Source: Ga0077523 sp038324085 (GTDB lineage Bacteria > Pseudomonadota > Gammaproteobacteria > Burkholderiales > Ga0077523). From it: DNA of 64,000 nt. Where the stretch lies: the NCBI GenBank assembly GCA_038324085.1, contig JBBQHP010000013.1, positions 37,631-101,630 of the forward strand. Reading direction: 5' to 3'. Of the stretch, positions 53,634-61,650 are shown piece by piece; the first letter of the stretch is position 1; each line of letters starts with the position of its first letter. The translations under genes and the position numbers were made by a program. Under the pieces are notes generated by a model, which worked only from the letters and a program-made list of their open reading frames with translations, ran no database searches and was not told where the DNA came from.

Positions 53634-54526
53634 GATCGATGCTCCCTGAAGCGCCGCTCGACCCAGGCCTTCAGCACCAGCGTCACGAGCGCAAGCAGCG
53701 CCAACAGCGACGCAGTCGCGAAAGCGGCGGCAAACTGGTATTCGTTGTAGAGGATCTCCACGTGCAGCGGGAGCGTGTTGGTGAGCCCGCGGATATGGCC
53801 GGATACCACGGACACCGCGCCGAACTCGCCCATCGCGCGGGCATTGCACAGGATCACGCCGTAGAGCAGACCCCATTTCACGTTCGGCAGAGTCACGCGC
53901 CAGAGCACCTGCCAGCCGCTGGCGCCCAGCACCACGGCGGCCTCTTCCTCCTCGGTCCCCTGGGCCTGCATGAGCGGAATCAGTTCGCGCGCAACGAATG
54001 GAAACGTCACGAACAACGTCGCCGCGAGGATGCCCGGAACCGCGAAGATCACCTTCAGGTCGTGCCCGGCCAGCCAGCCGCCGAACCATCCCTGCAGGCC
54101 GAACACCAGGACGTAGATGAGCCCGGCGATCACGGGCGAGACCGAGAACGGCAGGTCGATCAGGGTCAGCAGCAGGTTCTTGCCGCGGAACTCGAACTTG
54201 GCGATGGCCCAGGCCGCCGCAACGCCGAAGACGAGATTCAGCGGTACCGCGATGGCCGCGGTGACCAATGTCAGCCACACCGCGGACAGCGCGTCGGGTT
54301 CGACGACGGCCTTGAAATAGACCGGTACGCCCTTGCGCAGCGCTTCGTAGAACACGGCGGCGAGCGGCACGAACAGGAACACGCCCAGGAACAGCAGTGC
54401 CGTGGCGATCAGCAGCACGCGCACCCAGGCGGGCTCGGCGGTGCTGCGCTCGAGGCTGCGCCTGGGTGCCGCGAGGGGCGCATGCAGGACGGCGGTATTC
54501 ACGGCAGAGGCTTCCGGTGCGTTCAC
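53630..54526 (-). CDS. cysW: Sulfate ABC transporter permease CysW
   Basis: The about 298-residue membrane protein has an N-terminal cytoplasmic stretch and about six membrane segments. The permease loop is EEEEAAVVLGASGWQVLWRVTLPN, followed by ARAMGEFGAVSVVSGHIRG, typical of CysW. A GTG at 54526 overlapping the cysT stop is preferred over an ATG 30 bases earlier, giving the same GTGA coupling seen with cysA. It forms the channel together with CysT. Confidence 0.92.
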   Translation of the reverse strand: MNAPEASAVNTAVLHAPLAAPRRSLERSTAEPAWVRVLLIATALLFLGVFLFVPLAAVFYEALRKGVPVYFKAVVEPDALSAVWLTLVTAAIAVPLNLVFGVAAAWAIAKFEFRGKNLLLTLIDLPFSVSPVIAGLIYVLVFGLQGWFGGWLAGHDLKVIFAVPGILAATLFVTFPFVARELIPLMQAQGTEEEEAAVVLGASGWQVLWRVTLPNVKWGLLYGVILCNARAMGEFGAVSVVSGHIRGLTNTLPLHVEILYNEYQFAAAFATASLLALLALVTLVLKAWVERRFREHRS

Positions 54527-55359
54527 GCGGCGGAGCGGCGTCGCCGCGTCCACCACTGGAGCAGGTTGATGACGAGCAGCAGCGCGAAGGAGATCAGCAG
54601 CATCACCACCGCCAGCGCGGTGGCGCCCGCGTAGTCGTATTGCTCGAGCTTGGTGATGATCAGGAGCGGCGTGATCTCGGACACCATCGGCAGATTGCCG
54701 GCGATGAAGATGACCGAGCCGTACTCGCCGATGGCACGCGCGAACGCGAGCGCGAAGCCGGTCAGCAACGCGGGCAGCAGCGTCGGAAACACCACTTTCG
54801 TGAACGTCTGCACGCGCGTGGCGCCGAGGGTGGCCGCGGCTTCTTCCATTTCGGGTTCGAGATCTTCCAGCACCGGCTGCACCGTGCGCACAACGAAGGG
54901 CAGCCCGATGAAGGTGAGCGCGACCACCACGCCCAAAGGCGTGAACGAGATCCTGACGCCGTAAGGGGCGAACAGGCTGCCGATCCAGCCATTGGTCGAG
55001 TAGATGGCCGCAAGCGCGATGCCGGCCACCGCGGTCGGCAAGGCGAACGGCAGATCCACCAGGGCGTCGACGATGCGCCTGCCGGGAAACCGGTAGCGCA
55101 CGAGAACCCAGGCGACCAGCAGTCCGAAGACGGCGTTGATCGTGGCGGCGAGGAACGACGCGCCGAAAGTGAGGCGATACGACGCCAGCACGCGCGGGGC
55201 CGTCACCGCGGTCCAGAACGCTTCCCAGCTGAGCGTTGCCGTCCTGACGAAGGCTGCGGACAGCGGGATCAGGACGATCAGGCTCAGGTAGAGCAGCGTG
55301 AACCCCAGTGCGATGCCGAATCCCGGCAGGACGTTGTGACGACGGATGACGAAGTTCAC
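54523..55359 (-). CDS. cysT: Sulfate ABC transporter permease CysT
   Basis: The 278-residue permease has about six membrane segments. ALPTAVAGIALAAIYSTNGWIG is the typical CysT/CysU segment, and the coupling loop is EEAAATLGATRVQTFTKVVFPTLLPAL with ARAIGEYGSVIFIAGN. It pairs with CysW. The ATG follows the sbp stop by 19 bases. The length and layout are normal. Confidence 0.93.
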   Translation of the reverse strand: MNFVIRRHNVLPGFGIALGFTLLYLSLIVLIPLSAAFVRTATLSWEAFWTAVTAPRVLASYRLTFGASFLAATINAVFGLLVAWVLVRYRFPGRRIVDALVDLPFALPTAVAGIALAAIYSTNGWIGSLFAPYGVRISFTPLGVVVALTFIGLPFVVRTVQPVLEDLEPEMEEAAATLGATRVQTFTKVVFPTLLPALLTGFALAFARAIGEYGSVIFIAGNLPMVSEITPLLIITKLEQYDYAGATALAVVMLLISFALLLVINLLQWWTRRRRSAA

Positions 55360-55378
55360 GGCGGGCCGGGCATCGCGC

Positions 55379-56374
55379 TCAACGGGCGAACATCTGATCG
55401 AACACGGCCCCGTCGACGAAATGCTTCTGCTGCGCCTTCTGCCAACCGCCGAAGACCTCGTCCACCGTGATCAGGGTGAGTTGCGGAAACTGCTTCCGGT
55501 ATGTCGCGGCAACCTTCGCGTCGGTCGGCCGATAGAAGTTGCGGGCAATGATGTCCTGGGCCTCGGGTGTGTACAGATAGTCGAGATAGGCCTGCGCCAC
55601 CTTGCGCGTGCCGCGGCGATCGACCACCTTGTCCACCAGCGCCACGGGCGGCTCGGCCAGAATGCTGAGGGACGGCACGACGATCTCGAACTTGGCGGGG
55701 CCCAATGCCTTCACCGCCAGGAACGCTTCGTTTTCCCAGGCGAGCAGGACGTCGCCGATTCCGCGCTCGACGAAGGTCGTGGTGGAACCGCGTGCGCCGG
55801 AATCGAGCACGGGGACGTTCCGGTAGAGGCGCCCGACGAAGTCCTTCGCCCTGGCGTCGTCGGCACCGAACTTCTTCAATGCGTAGCCCCACGCAGCAAG
55901 GTAGTTCCAGCGTGCCCCGCCCGAAGTCTTGGGGTTCGGCGTCACCACCGCGATGCCGGACCGCACCAGGTCATCCCAGTCTGCTATGGCCTTGGGATTG
56001 CCCTTTCGAACCAGGAACACGATCGTCGAAGTGTAAGGTGCACTATTGCTCGGCAGGCGCTTCTGCCACGCGAGCGGCAGCAGCTTGCCGCGGGTGGCGA
56101 TCGCGTCGATGTCGTAGGCCAGCGCGAGAGTGACGACGTCGGCATCGAGGCCGTCGATCACCGAACGCGCCTGCTTGCCCGAACCTCCGTGGGATTGCCT
56201 GATGGTGATCTTCTCCTTCGTCTTCGCTTCCCAACGCCGGGCGAATGCCGCGTTGATCTCCTGATAGAGCTCGCGTGTCGGGTCGTAGGAGGCATTGAGC
56301 AGCGCGACGTCCGCTTGCGCCGACGCGACCGTCGCAAGGGCAACAGCAGCCCCCAGGAGGAATCGGGAGGTCAT
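55379..56374 (-). CDS. sbp: Periplasmic sulfate-binding protein
   Basis: The 331-residue protein has a signal peptide (LLGAAVALATVASAQA) and then the sulfate-binding pattern: NASYDPTRELYQEINAAF, QSHGGSGKQARSVIDGLDADVVTLALAYDIDAI, NPKTSGGARWNYLAAWGYA, and DVLLAWENEAFLA. These segments contain the residues that coordinate sulfate through backbone amides. It is first in the transport operon. Sbp and CysP are hard to tell apart by eye; the order fits either. Confidence 0.92.
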   Translation of the reverse strand: MTSRFLLGAAVALATVASAQADVALLNASYDPTRELYQEINAAFARRWEAKTKEKITIRQSHGGSGKQARSVIDGLDADVVTLALAYDIDAIATRGKLLPLAWQKRLPSNSAPYTSTIVFLVRKGNPKAIADWDDLVRSGIAVVTPNPKTSGGARWNYLAAWGYALKKFGADDARAKDFVGRLYRNVPVLDSGARGSTTTFVERGIGDVLLAWENEAFLAVKALGPAKFEIVVPSLSILAEPPVALVDKVVDRRGTRKVAQAYLDYLYTPEAQDIIARNFYRPTDAKVAATYRKQFPQLTLITVDEVFGGWQKAQQKHFVDGAVFDQMFAR

Positions 56375-56429
56375 GATCGTGATGCGCTGGGCGCTGGTGC
56401 GTCGTTGATTGAGCCGCTCGTCGGAAGAA

Positions 56430-56618
56430 TCAGGATTCCAGCCACGGGTACAGGATCTTCCGGTCCTGCAGACCCTTGCCGTGAGATGCGCCGCCTGCGA
56501 AGCGGGACTGGATGCGGTTGAACTGCAGTTGGATATTGCGGCTCACGAACCAGCCGAGCACGAGACCCTCCCCGGCCGGCGACCGCACCGGCACGCGCGG
56601 TATCGAAGTCGCGGACAC
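56430..56618 (-). CDS. Small unassigned ORF upstream of sbp
   Basis: A 62-codon frame with a GTG start lies 55 bases before sbp on the same strand. No family is recognised. The C-terminal half (RFAGGASHGKGLQDRKILYP) is less arginine-rich than typical shadow frames, so it may be real or a remnant. The rest of the 490-base gap between sbp (56374) and the degraded kinase (56866) holds the inverted repeat noted separately and nothing else that was recognised. Confidence 0.25.
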   Translation of the reverse strand: MSATSIPRVPVRSPAGEGLVLGWFVSRNIQLQFNRIQSRFAGGASHGKGLQDRKILYPWLES

Positions 56619-56631
56619 TAACGTCCGTCGT

Positions 56632-56649
56632 TATTCGCCGGAACGAATA
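56632..56649. promoter_or_regulatory. Inverted repeat upstream of the sulfate operon
   Basis: TATTCG and CGAATA form perfect 6-base arms around CCGGAA. The repeat lies about 260 bases before sbp in a locally AT-richer stretch that also has TTTCCTCTTTTCTTATG-like sequence. The place suits an operator or activator site, for example of a CysB-type regulator, though CysB sites are poorly defined by sequence. Confidence 0.35.
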
Positions 56650-56865
56650 CTTTCCTCTTTTCTTATGCCGGTATTGATGCGTGGCGGTGAACCGACGGCT
56701 CGACACCGGCAATCGCCCGATGATCTGCCCTCCAGCGGGTCGAATCCGGCTCGTGCGACGTGCCGCGCACTCGACCGCGCGATACGACTCCGCTGCGACC
56801 GAACGTCCCACGCCTTCGCATCGTCGCCTAGTCGGGACCCCTCCGCCGACTGAGGACGAACGTGA

Positions 56866-58376
56866 CTAGCCCTGGTTCGCCTCGAAGATATCCCGGTAGA
56901 TCTCGTGATGGCGGGCGAATGCGGACAGGATCATCGGGTCGAAATGGGCGGGGTTGGTGCGGCCGTCCCCCACCGTGATGATCTCCAGCGCTCTGGCGTG
57001 ATCCCATGCCGGCTTGTAGGGGCGATTGCTGCGGAGCGCATCGTAGATGTCGCACATGTTCATGATGCGGGCCGAGATCGGGATGGCTTCGCCCGCCAGC
57101 CCGGAAGGATAGCCGCCGCCATCCCAGCGTTCGTGGTGATGGTGCGCGATGTCCTTGCCCATTCGAAGGTACGGCGGAGACCGCGTTTCCTGGCGAGAGG
57201 TTCGACCATCGCCCGGCAATCCTGGAGCAGTTCCGCCAAGGCGACCACCTCCATCGACACGACGAGATTGCCCGTTTCGACCTGAACCAGATCGAGGATG
57301 TCGTTGATGAGCGAGAGCAGGTGTCGACCGCTCTTGAGGATGTGATTGGCAAACTCCTTCCGTTGGACCGGCGTCGAAGGCAGCGTATCGGAAGCCAGGA
57401 CCTGCCCGAAACCGAGGATGGCGTTGAGCGGCGTGCGAAACTCGTGGCTCATGCTCGACAGAAAAGCGGTCTTTGCGCTGTCGGCCCGTTCGGCGTCTTC
57501 CCGGGCCAGCACCAGGCTCTCGTTGCTTGCCCGCAACGCGCTGGTCCTCTCGTTCACCATGTCTGCGAGCTGCTCGTTGATGCGCGCCACGGCCCGCTCG
57601 CTGCGGGTGCTTGAACGGGTGTTGAACCAATTGAGCGTCACCAGCATGACGATGCTGGTGACGCTCAGGATGGCGACGCCGAAGTAAGTGCCAAATAGAT
57701 TCAGATCCCTTTGCCCGATGACGCGCACGTACGCGATGACCGGCAGCGCGACGATGATCACGAGTATGAAGCGCCGACTCATCTTTGCGCTGTCGGTGGC
57801 TTGGATAAAAACGCTTATCCACCCTTGATTTCCACGAATCGCAAGCAGTCCTGCGCCCAGGACGAGGAAGACGATCACGGCATCGATGACGATCGACGAG
57901 AAGAACGCCACGTGCTGCAGATCGCCGCCGAACAGATAACCGAGCAGTGCCAGGAGCGAGACGGTGAGCGACGCCGCGGCCAGGAATTGCGCGGCATTGA
58001 TCCGGGTCGGGCCATCCGGCAGCAACGACAACGAGCAGCCGATCAACACAAAATTTTATGCGGTCACCCACGACATCCGGCCGGGAGCCGACACATCGTT
58101 AGCCATCGGCACTCTGATCAGCAGCTCGTCCAGGCCCGCGTTCCACTCGAACATGTACTCCGCCAGCGTGATTCCCGCGATGCACACCACCAAGACAAAG
58201 CAGGCGAGAGCGATGGTTCGGGGCGCACCCCGTCGCCGCCGCAGTCCGGTATGCAGCGCACTCAGGCAATCCGGCACGGCCCGATCCGACCAGAGAGCTG
58301 CCGGCAAACCGGCGGGTGCGCCGCCCTGCTCTCGACTCAGCGATACAGCAAGACAGCGTCCCGCTCGCTGCACCAT
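56866..58376 (-). pseudogene. Degraded membrane histidine kinase fused to an HD-GYP remnant
   Basis: Reading from 58376 leftward there is a membrane segment (LACFVLVVCIAGITLAEYMF) and then a TAA at about 58056-58058 in the same frame. Beyond it the frame continues as NFVLIGCSLSLL, several membrane segments and a HisKA domain with SSMSHEFRTPLNAILGFGQ. At about 57165-57185 the kinase stops after VEPLARKRGLR. The other frame takes over with LRMGKDIAHHHHERWDGGGYP, the second half of an HD-GYP phosphodiesterase, to the end at 56866. The ATPase domain and the HD motif are both missing. A deletion, a frameshift and a nonsense change together show that it is not functional. Confidence 0.75.
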
Positions 58377-59542
58377 TCGGCTTCGTCCGCCAGCGCCAAC
58401 GCGTCGAGGTCTCGCGGCGTCGCCTGTGGATCATCGACCCATTCACGCAGCGACGGCGAGCCGTTGATGAGATCGATGGCGAGCCGGTCGCGCTCGTACT
58501 CGTAGGGAAAGTCGCGCCACAAGTCGTAGTCCGGGTGCAGAGCGCGGATCGCCTTGAACGCGAGGCTTTGCACACGCCACGGGCGAAACGCTGTGTGATC
58601 GTAGGCTCCATCCTCGACGTGGATCTGCACGCCCGAGCACAGTCGACCGGCATGCTTGTGGAAAGTGGGTTCGAACCAGCATTCGCGCAATCGACAACCG
58701 TTCAGCCATTGCGGCGCCAGAGCGTGCATCTTCGCGATCACGGCACGACCGTCGAGATCCGGCGCGCCGAAAAGCTCCAGCGGCCGGGTCGTCCCGCGCC
58801 CTTCGGAGAGCGTCGTGCCTTCGAGCATCACGGTGCCGGCATAGCAGCGAGCCATCCACAGGTTCGGCGCATTGGGGCTTGGATTGATCCAGGTACGCTC
58901 GCCCAGCGGCCACCCGAAGCCGGGCGCGGCATGCGGCTCCCACCCGGTCATGGGAATCACCCGATAGTCGACATCCAGGTCGAGCTCGCGCACGAACCAT
59001 TGACCGAGCTCACCGAGCGTCAGGCCGTGGCGCATGGGGAAGGCACCGGCGCCGACGAAGCTTTCCCAGTCGAGCTGCAGTTTCGCCCCCTCTACCGGAC
59101 GGCCGGCTGGATTGGGCCGGTCCAGGACCCATACCGATTGCCCGCGCAGCGCAGCGGCTTCCAGCACGTAGCGCAGCGTGGTGATGAACGTGTAGATGCG
59201 ACACCCGAGATCCTGCAGGTCGACCAGCAGCACATCGAAAGTACCGAGCATCTCGTCCGTGGGGCGCCGCACCCGGCCGTACAGGCTGAATACCGGAATG
59301 CCGTGGACCGGATCCAGGAAGTCACCGGACTCGACCATGTTGTCCTGCTTGTCGCCACGCAGGCCGTGTTGCGGCCCGAATGCCGCGGTGAGCTGGATGT
59401 CGGGCAATGCCGCGAGCGCGTCGAGGGAATGCGTCAGGTCGAGGGTGACCGAAGCCGGATGTGCGAGCAACGCGACGCGGCGACCGCGCAACGCTGCGCG
59501 CAAGGGCGGCGCCTCGAGCAGGCGGTCGATGCCGAACTTCAT
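58337..59542 (-). CDS. namZ: Exo-beta-N-acetylmuramidase (DUF1343, NamZ family)
   Basis: The 401-residue protein matches DUF1343: FGIDRLLEAPPLRAALRGRRVALLAHPASV, FGPQHGLRGDKQDNMVES, VDLQDLGCRIYTFITTLRYVLEAA and LDRPNPAGRPVEGA. The glycosidase part has MLEGTTLSEGRGTTRPLELFGAP. NamZ enzymes release N-acetylmuramic acid from peptidoglycan fragments. No signal peptide is seen, so it may work in the cytoplasm on recycled muropeptides. The ATG overlaps the DOMON-like stop (ATGA). Confidence 0.88.
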   Translation of the reverse strand: MKFGIDRLLEAPPLRAALRGRRVALLAHPASVTLDLTHSLDALAALPDIQLTAAFGPQHGLRGDKQDNMVESGDFLDPVHGIPVFSLYGRVRRPTDEMLGTFDVLLVDLQDLGCRIYTFITTLRYVLEAAALRGQSVWVLDRPNPAGRPVEGAKLQLDWESFVGAGAFPMRHGLTLGELGQWFVRELDLDVDYRVIPMTGWEPHAAPGFGWPLGERTWINPSPNAPNLWMARCYAGTVMLEGTTLSEGRGTTRPLELFGAPDLDGRAVIAKMHALAPQWLNGCRLRECWFEPTFHKHAGRLCSGVQIHVEDGAYDHTAFRPWRVQSLAFKAIRALHPDYDLWRDFPYEYERDRLAIDLINGSPSLREWVDDPQATPRDLDALALADEAEWCSERDAVLLYR

Positions 59543-60141
59543 GGCGTGACCTGCGACGAGCCGAGGTCCAGCGCCAGGATGGCCCCGTCTGCGTGGTGAA
59601 AATCAGGCCGTCCCGGAGGATGCCGCAACGCCCAGTACGCGAGTGCACCCTGGCGCAGTTCGATCACTGCGCTGAGCGCGACATCGAGGCGCCGGGCGCG
59701 GTGCAGCCAGGGGCTGGCGCCCAGGTGCCATCGCGCCAGCAGGTGCAGGCGATCACGCCCACGCACTACCTCGATTTCCGGCGCCGGACCGGTCCAGGGA
59801 TCACCGGGCTCGCGATAGTCGCGAAAGCAGTACGCCGCCCAGCGACGCGCCGGCGAGAAATTGAGTTCCAGGTAGGCCGGCGTGCCGTCGCCACGAATGA
59901 ACGCCTCGAGGCAGGTATGTTCCCAGAGGCGTTCGCCCCGGGCGAGGGTACCGGGCCCCGGAATGGTCAGCCCGCCGAGATTGCCGGACAGTTCGTAGCG
60001 CAGGCTGAGCGTGTCCCGCGTGTCGCTGGACACGACGACACTGATCGCCTCGATCCCCGACGGGGTTGACCCCGGATGGGGAATCAGCCGCGCGGCACTC
60101 GTCCGGAGCGGCGGTGGGGGTTCGGAGGTCTGCGTCGGCAC
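59539..60141 (-). CDS. DOMON-like domain protein
   Basis: The 200-residue protein has a DOMON-like beta-sandwich pattern: SLRYELSGNLGGLTIPGP, WEHTCLEAFIRGDGTPAYLELNFSPARRWAAYCFRDYRE, and a C-terminal WALRHPPGRPDFHHADGAI. Such domains bind heme or sugar in other proteins, but this stand-alone bacterial type has no known role. It starts with GTG 14 bases after the SufU-like gene and overlaps namZ. The three form a probable operon. Confidence 0.75.
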   Translation of the reverse strand: MPTQTSEPPPPLRTSAARLIPHPGSTPSGIEAISVVVSSDTRDTLSLRYELSGNLGGLTIPGPGTLARGERLWEHTCLEAFIRGDGTPAYLELNFSPARRWAAYCFRDYREPGDPWTGPAPEIEVVRGRDRLHLLARWHLGASPWLHRARRLDVALSAVIELRQGALAYWALRHPPGRPDFHHADGAILALDLGSSQVTP

Positions 60142-60155
60142 GGATTCGCGACCGA

Positions 60156-60578
60156 TCAAGGTTCGGCAATCGCCTGCTCGACCGCTGCCCAGGCGAGCGC
60201 AGCGCAGCCTTCGCGCGCCGGCGCGGACTGCACCACCTGGAGGATGGCGGTATGGTCCTCGGGCGCACCCGGCAACGCTTGCGTCGTCTTTGCCGCCAAG
60301 GCATCGAGGAACGCATCCTTGATCGACCTCGCCTCGCCACGGGTACGTCCGCGCAGCCAATCGGTCATGATCGACGCGGATGCCATCGCGATTCCGCAGC
60401 ACTCGCATTGGAAACCGACCTGCTCGATGTTCTCGCCTTCGAGTACGACGAAGACCTGAAACGAATCCCCGCACAGCGGGTTGATCGCCTCCCCGGTACG
60501 ATGCGGCATGTCGGGCACCGCATAGTTGCGGGCATTGCGGATGTGATCGAGGATCACCTCGTCGTAGAGTTTGCTCAC
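60156..60578 (-). CDS. SufU/IscU-like iron-sulfur scaffold protein
   Basis: The 140-residue protein has SKLYDEVILDHIRNARNYAV at the start and ligand cysteines in NPLCGDSF (Cys36), in FQCECCGIAMASASIM (Cys58, Cys60, Cys61) and in REGCAALAW. This fits SufU-type scaffolds, with an unusual extra pair of cysteines near the second ligand. It would build iron-sulfur clusters for transfer. A GTG at 60578 gives the family's normal start; an open frame continues upstream without similarity. Confidence 0.8.
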   Translation of the reverse strand: MSKLYDEVILDHIRNARNYAVPDMPHRTGEAINPLCGDSFQVFVVLEGENIEQVGFQCECCGIAMASASIMTDWLRGRTRGEARSIKDAFLDALAAKTTQALPGAPEDHTAILQVVQSAPAREGCAALAWAAVEQAIAEP

Positions 60579-60599
60579 CTTGGACCGTACTGCGCCGGG

Positions 60600-60966
60600 A
60601 CAAAGATTCGGAGCGTAACCGCTTCGGGCAGGCGACGAAAGGGTGTTCAGGTGCATCGCGACGTCCGCGTGACGCATCCCGTTCGACATCCGTCATCCTG
60701 CTCGCGAGGCAGGAGAAGTATTCGGTGAGTCCCCACAAGGCGTGCCGTACCTGCGCCACGCGCTGGCGCCTCACGTCCTGGAACCGTAGTGAGCCAAGCG
60801 CGATCGGACAGACGATCGACAGTCTCCTTGTTCCCCTCGCCGATGCCGGACATGATCTCGAGCAGCACGTTGTCGTATTCCAGGAAACGCGATTCCATGG
60901 CGCCGATCTGATCGATGTTCTGCTCCAATTCCGAGGCGGTCGCGTGGTTCCCTTCAGCCGGGAAAA
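60600..60966 (-). pseudogene. Frameshifted chemotaxis-type protein remnant
   Basis: On the minus strand one frame encodes ELEQNIDQIGAMESRFLEYD and NVLLEIMSGIGEGNKETVDRLSD. From about 60800 the next frame reads LGSLRFQDVRRQRVAQV and ALWGLTEYFSCLASRM. The pieces join as the C-terminal helical end seen in some methyl-accepting chemotaxis-like proteins (FQDVxRQR). One base change explains the shift. The 5' part is missing, and the remnant starts right after the response regulator stop. The fragment is short, so the family is tentative. Confidence 0.45.
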
Positions 60967-61626
60967 CTACCGGGTCGAGTTGCACATCGACACCAGCTCC
61001 ACGATGGTGGAGGCGTGCATCTTGTGCATGATGTTGGCGCGATGCTGTTCGACGGTTTTCGTGGCCACTCCCATTTCGGTGGCGACCTCCTTGCTGCGCA
61101 GACCCAGCAACAACTTTTCCAGAACCTCTCGCTCCTTCGGCGTCAGGCATGCCAACCGCGCCACCGCAGTGGCACGTTGTTCCGACGCCTCGCGCACCTG
61201 CCGCTCCAGGGCCAGCGCCTTCTGCACGCTTTCGAGCAGTTGCTGTTCGCGGAAGGGCTTCTGCAGGAAATCCACGGCGCCGTTGCGCATGGCTTCCACT
61301 GCCATCGGAATATCACCGTGACCGGTGATGAAGACGATGGCCGGAACCCGCCCCTGCTTCAGGAGCTGCTTGTGCAGTTCGATCCCGCTCATGCCCGGCA
61401 GACGCACGTCCAGTACCAGGCAGGCACATCGGCTCCGCCCGTCGGTGTCATCGAGAAATTTGCGCGCCGAAGCGTAGGAATGGACTTCCATTCCAAGCGC
61501 CTCGAGCATCAGACACAAGGCCTCGCGAACGGCGGCGTCGTCTTCCACCACGCCGACGCAGTCTTTGACCGCCGCCTGCTTGCTCATCATTTGTTGATCG
61601 GTTCGATTCCGGTCCGGCATGTTCAT
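60967..61626 (-). CDS. FixJ/LuxR-family response regulator
   Basis: The 219-residue protein has a receiver domain with VGVVEDDAAVREALCLML, phosphoacceptor Asp in LVLDVRLPGMSG, and the lysine in DFLQKPFREQQL. A LuxR-type helix-turn-helix follows, LTPKEREVLEKLLLGLRSKEVATEMGVATKTVEQHRANIMHKM. The pattern is that of FixJ-type regulators. It follows the hybrid histidine kinase by 24 bases and is surely its partner. The exact start among several Met codons is uncertain. Confidence 0.9.
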   Translation of the reverse strand: MNMPDRNRTDQQMMSKQAAVKDCVGVVEDDAAVREALCLMLEALGMEVHSYASARKFLDDTDGRSRCACLVLDVRLPGMSGIELHKQLLKQGRVPAIVFITGHGDIPMAVEAMRNGAVDFLQKPFREQQLLESVQKALALERQVREASEQRATAVARLACLTPKEREVLEKLLLGLRSKEVATEMGVATKTVEQHRANIMHKMHASTIVELVSMCNSTR

Positions 61627-61650
61627 GCACTGGTTGAGCGCAACGCCCGC

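Noticed and set aside
59539..60774. A longer version of the DOMON-like gene that starts at 60774
   Set aside because: The upstream part overlaps the SufU-like gene and the chemotaxis remnant in the wrong frame. The GTG at 60141 begins the family-like part.
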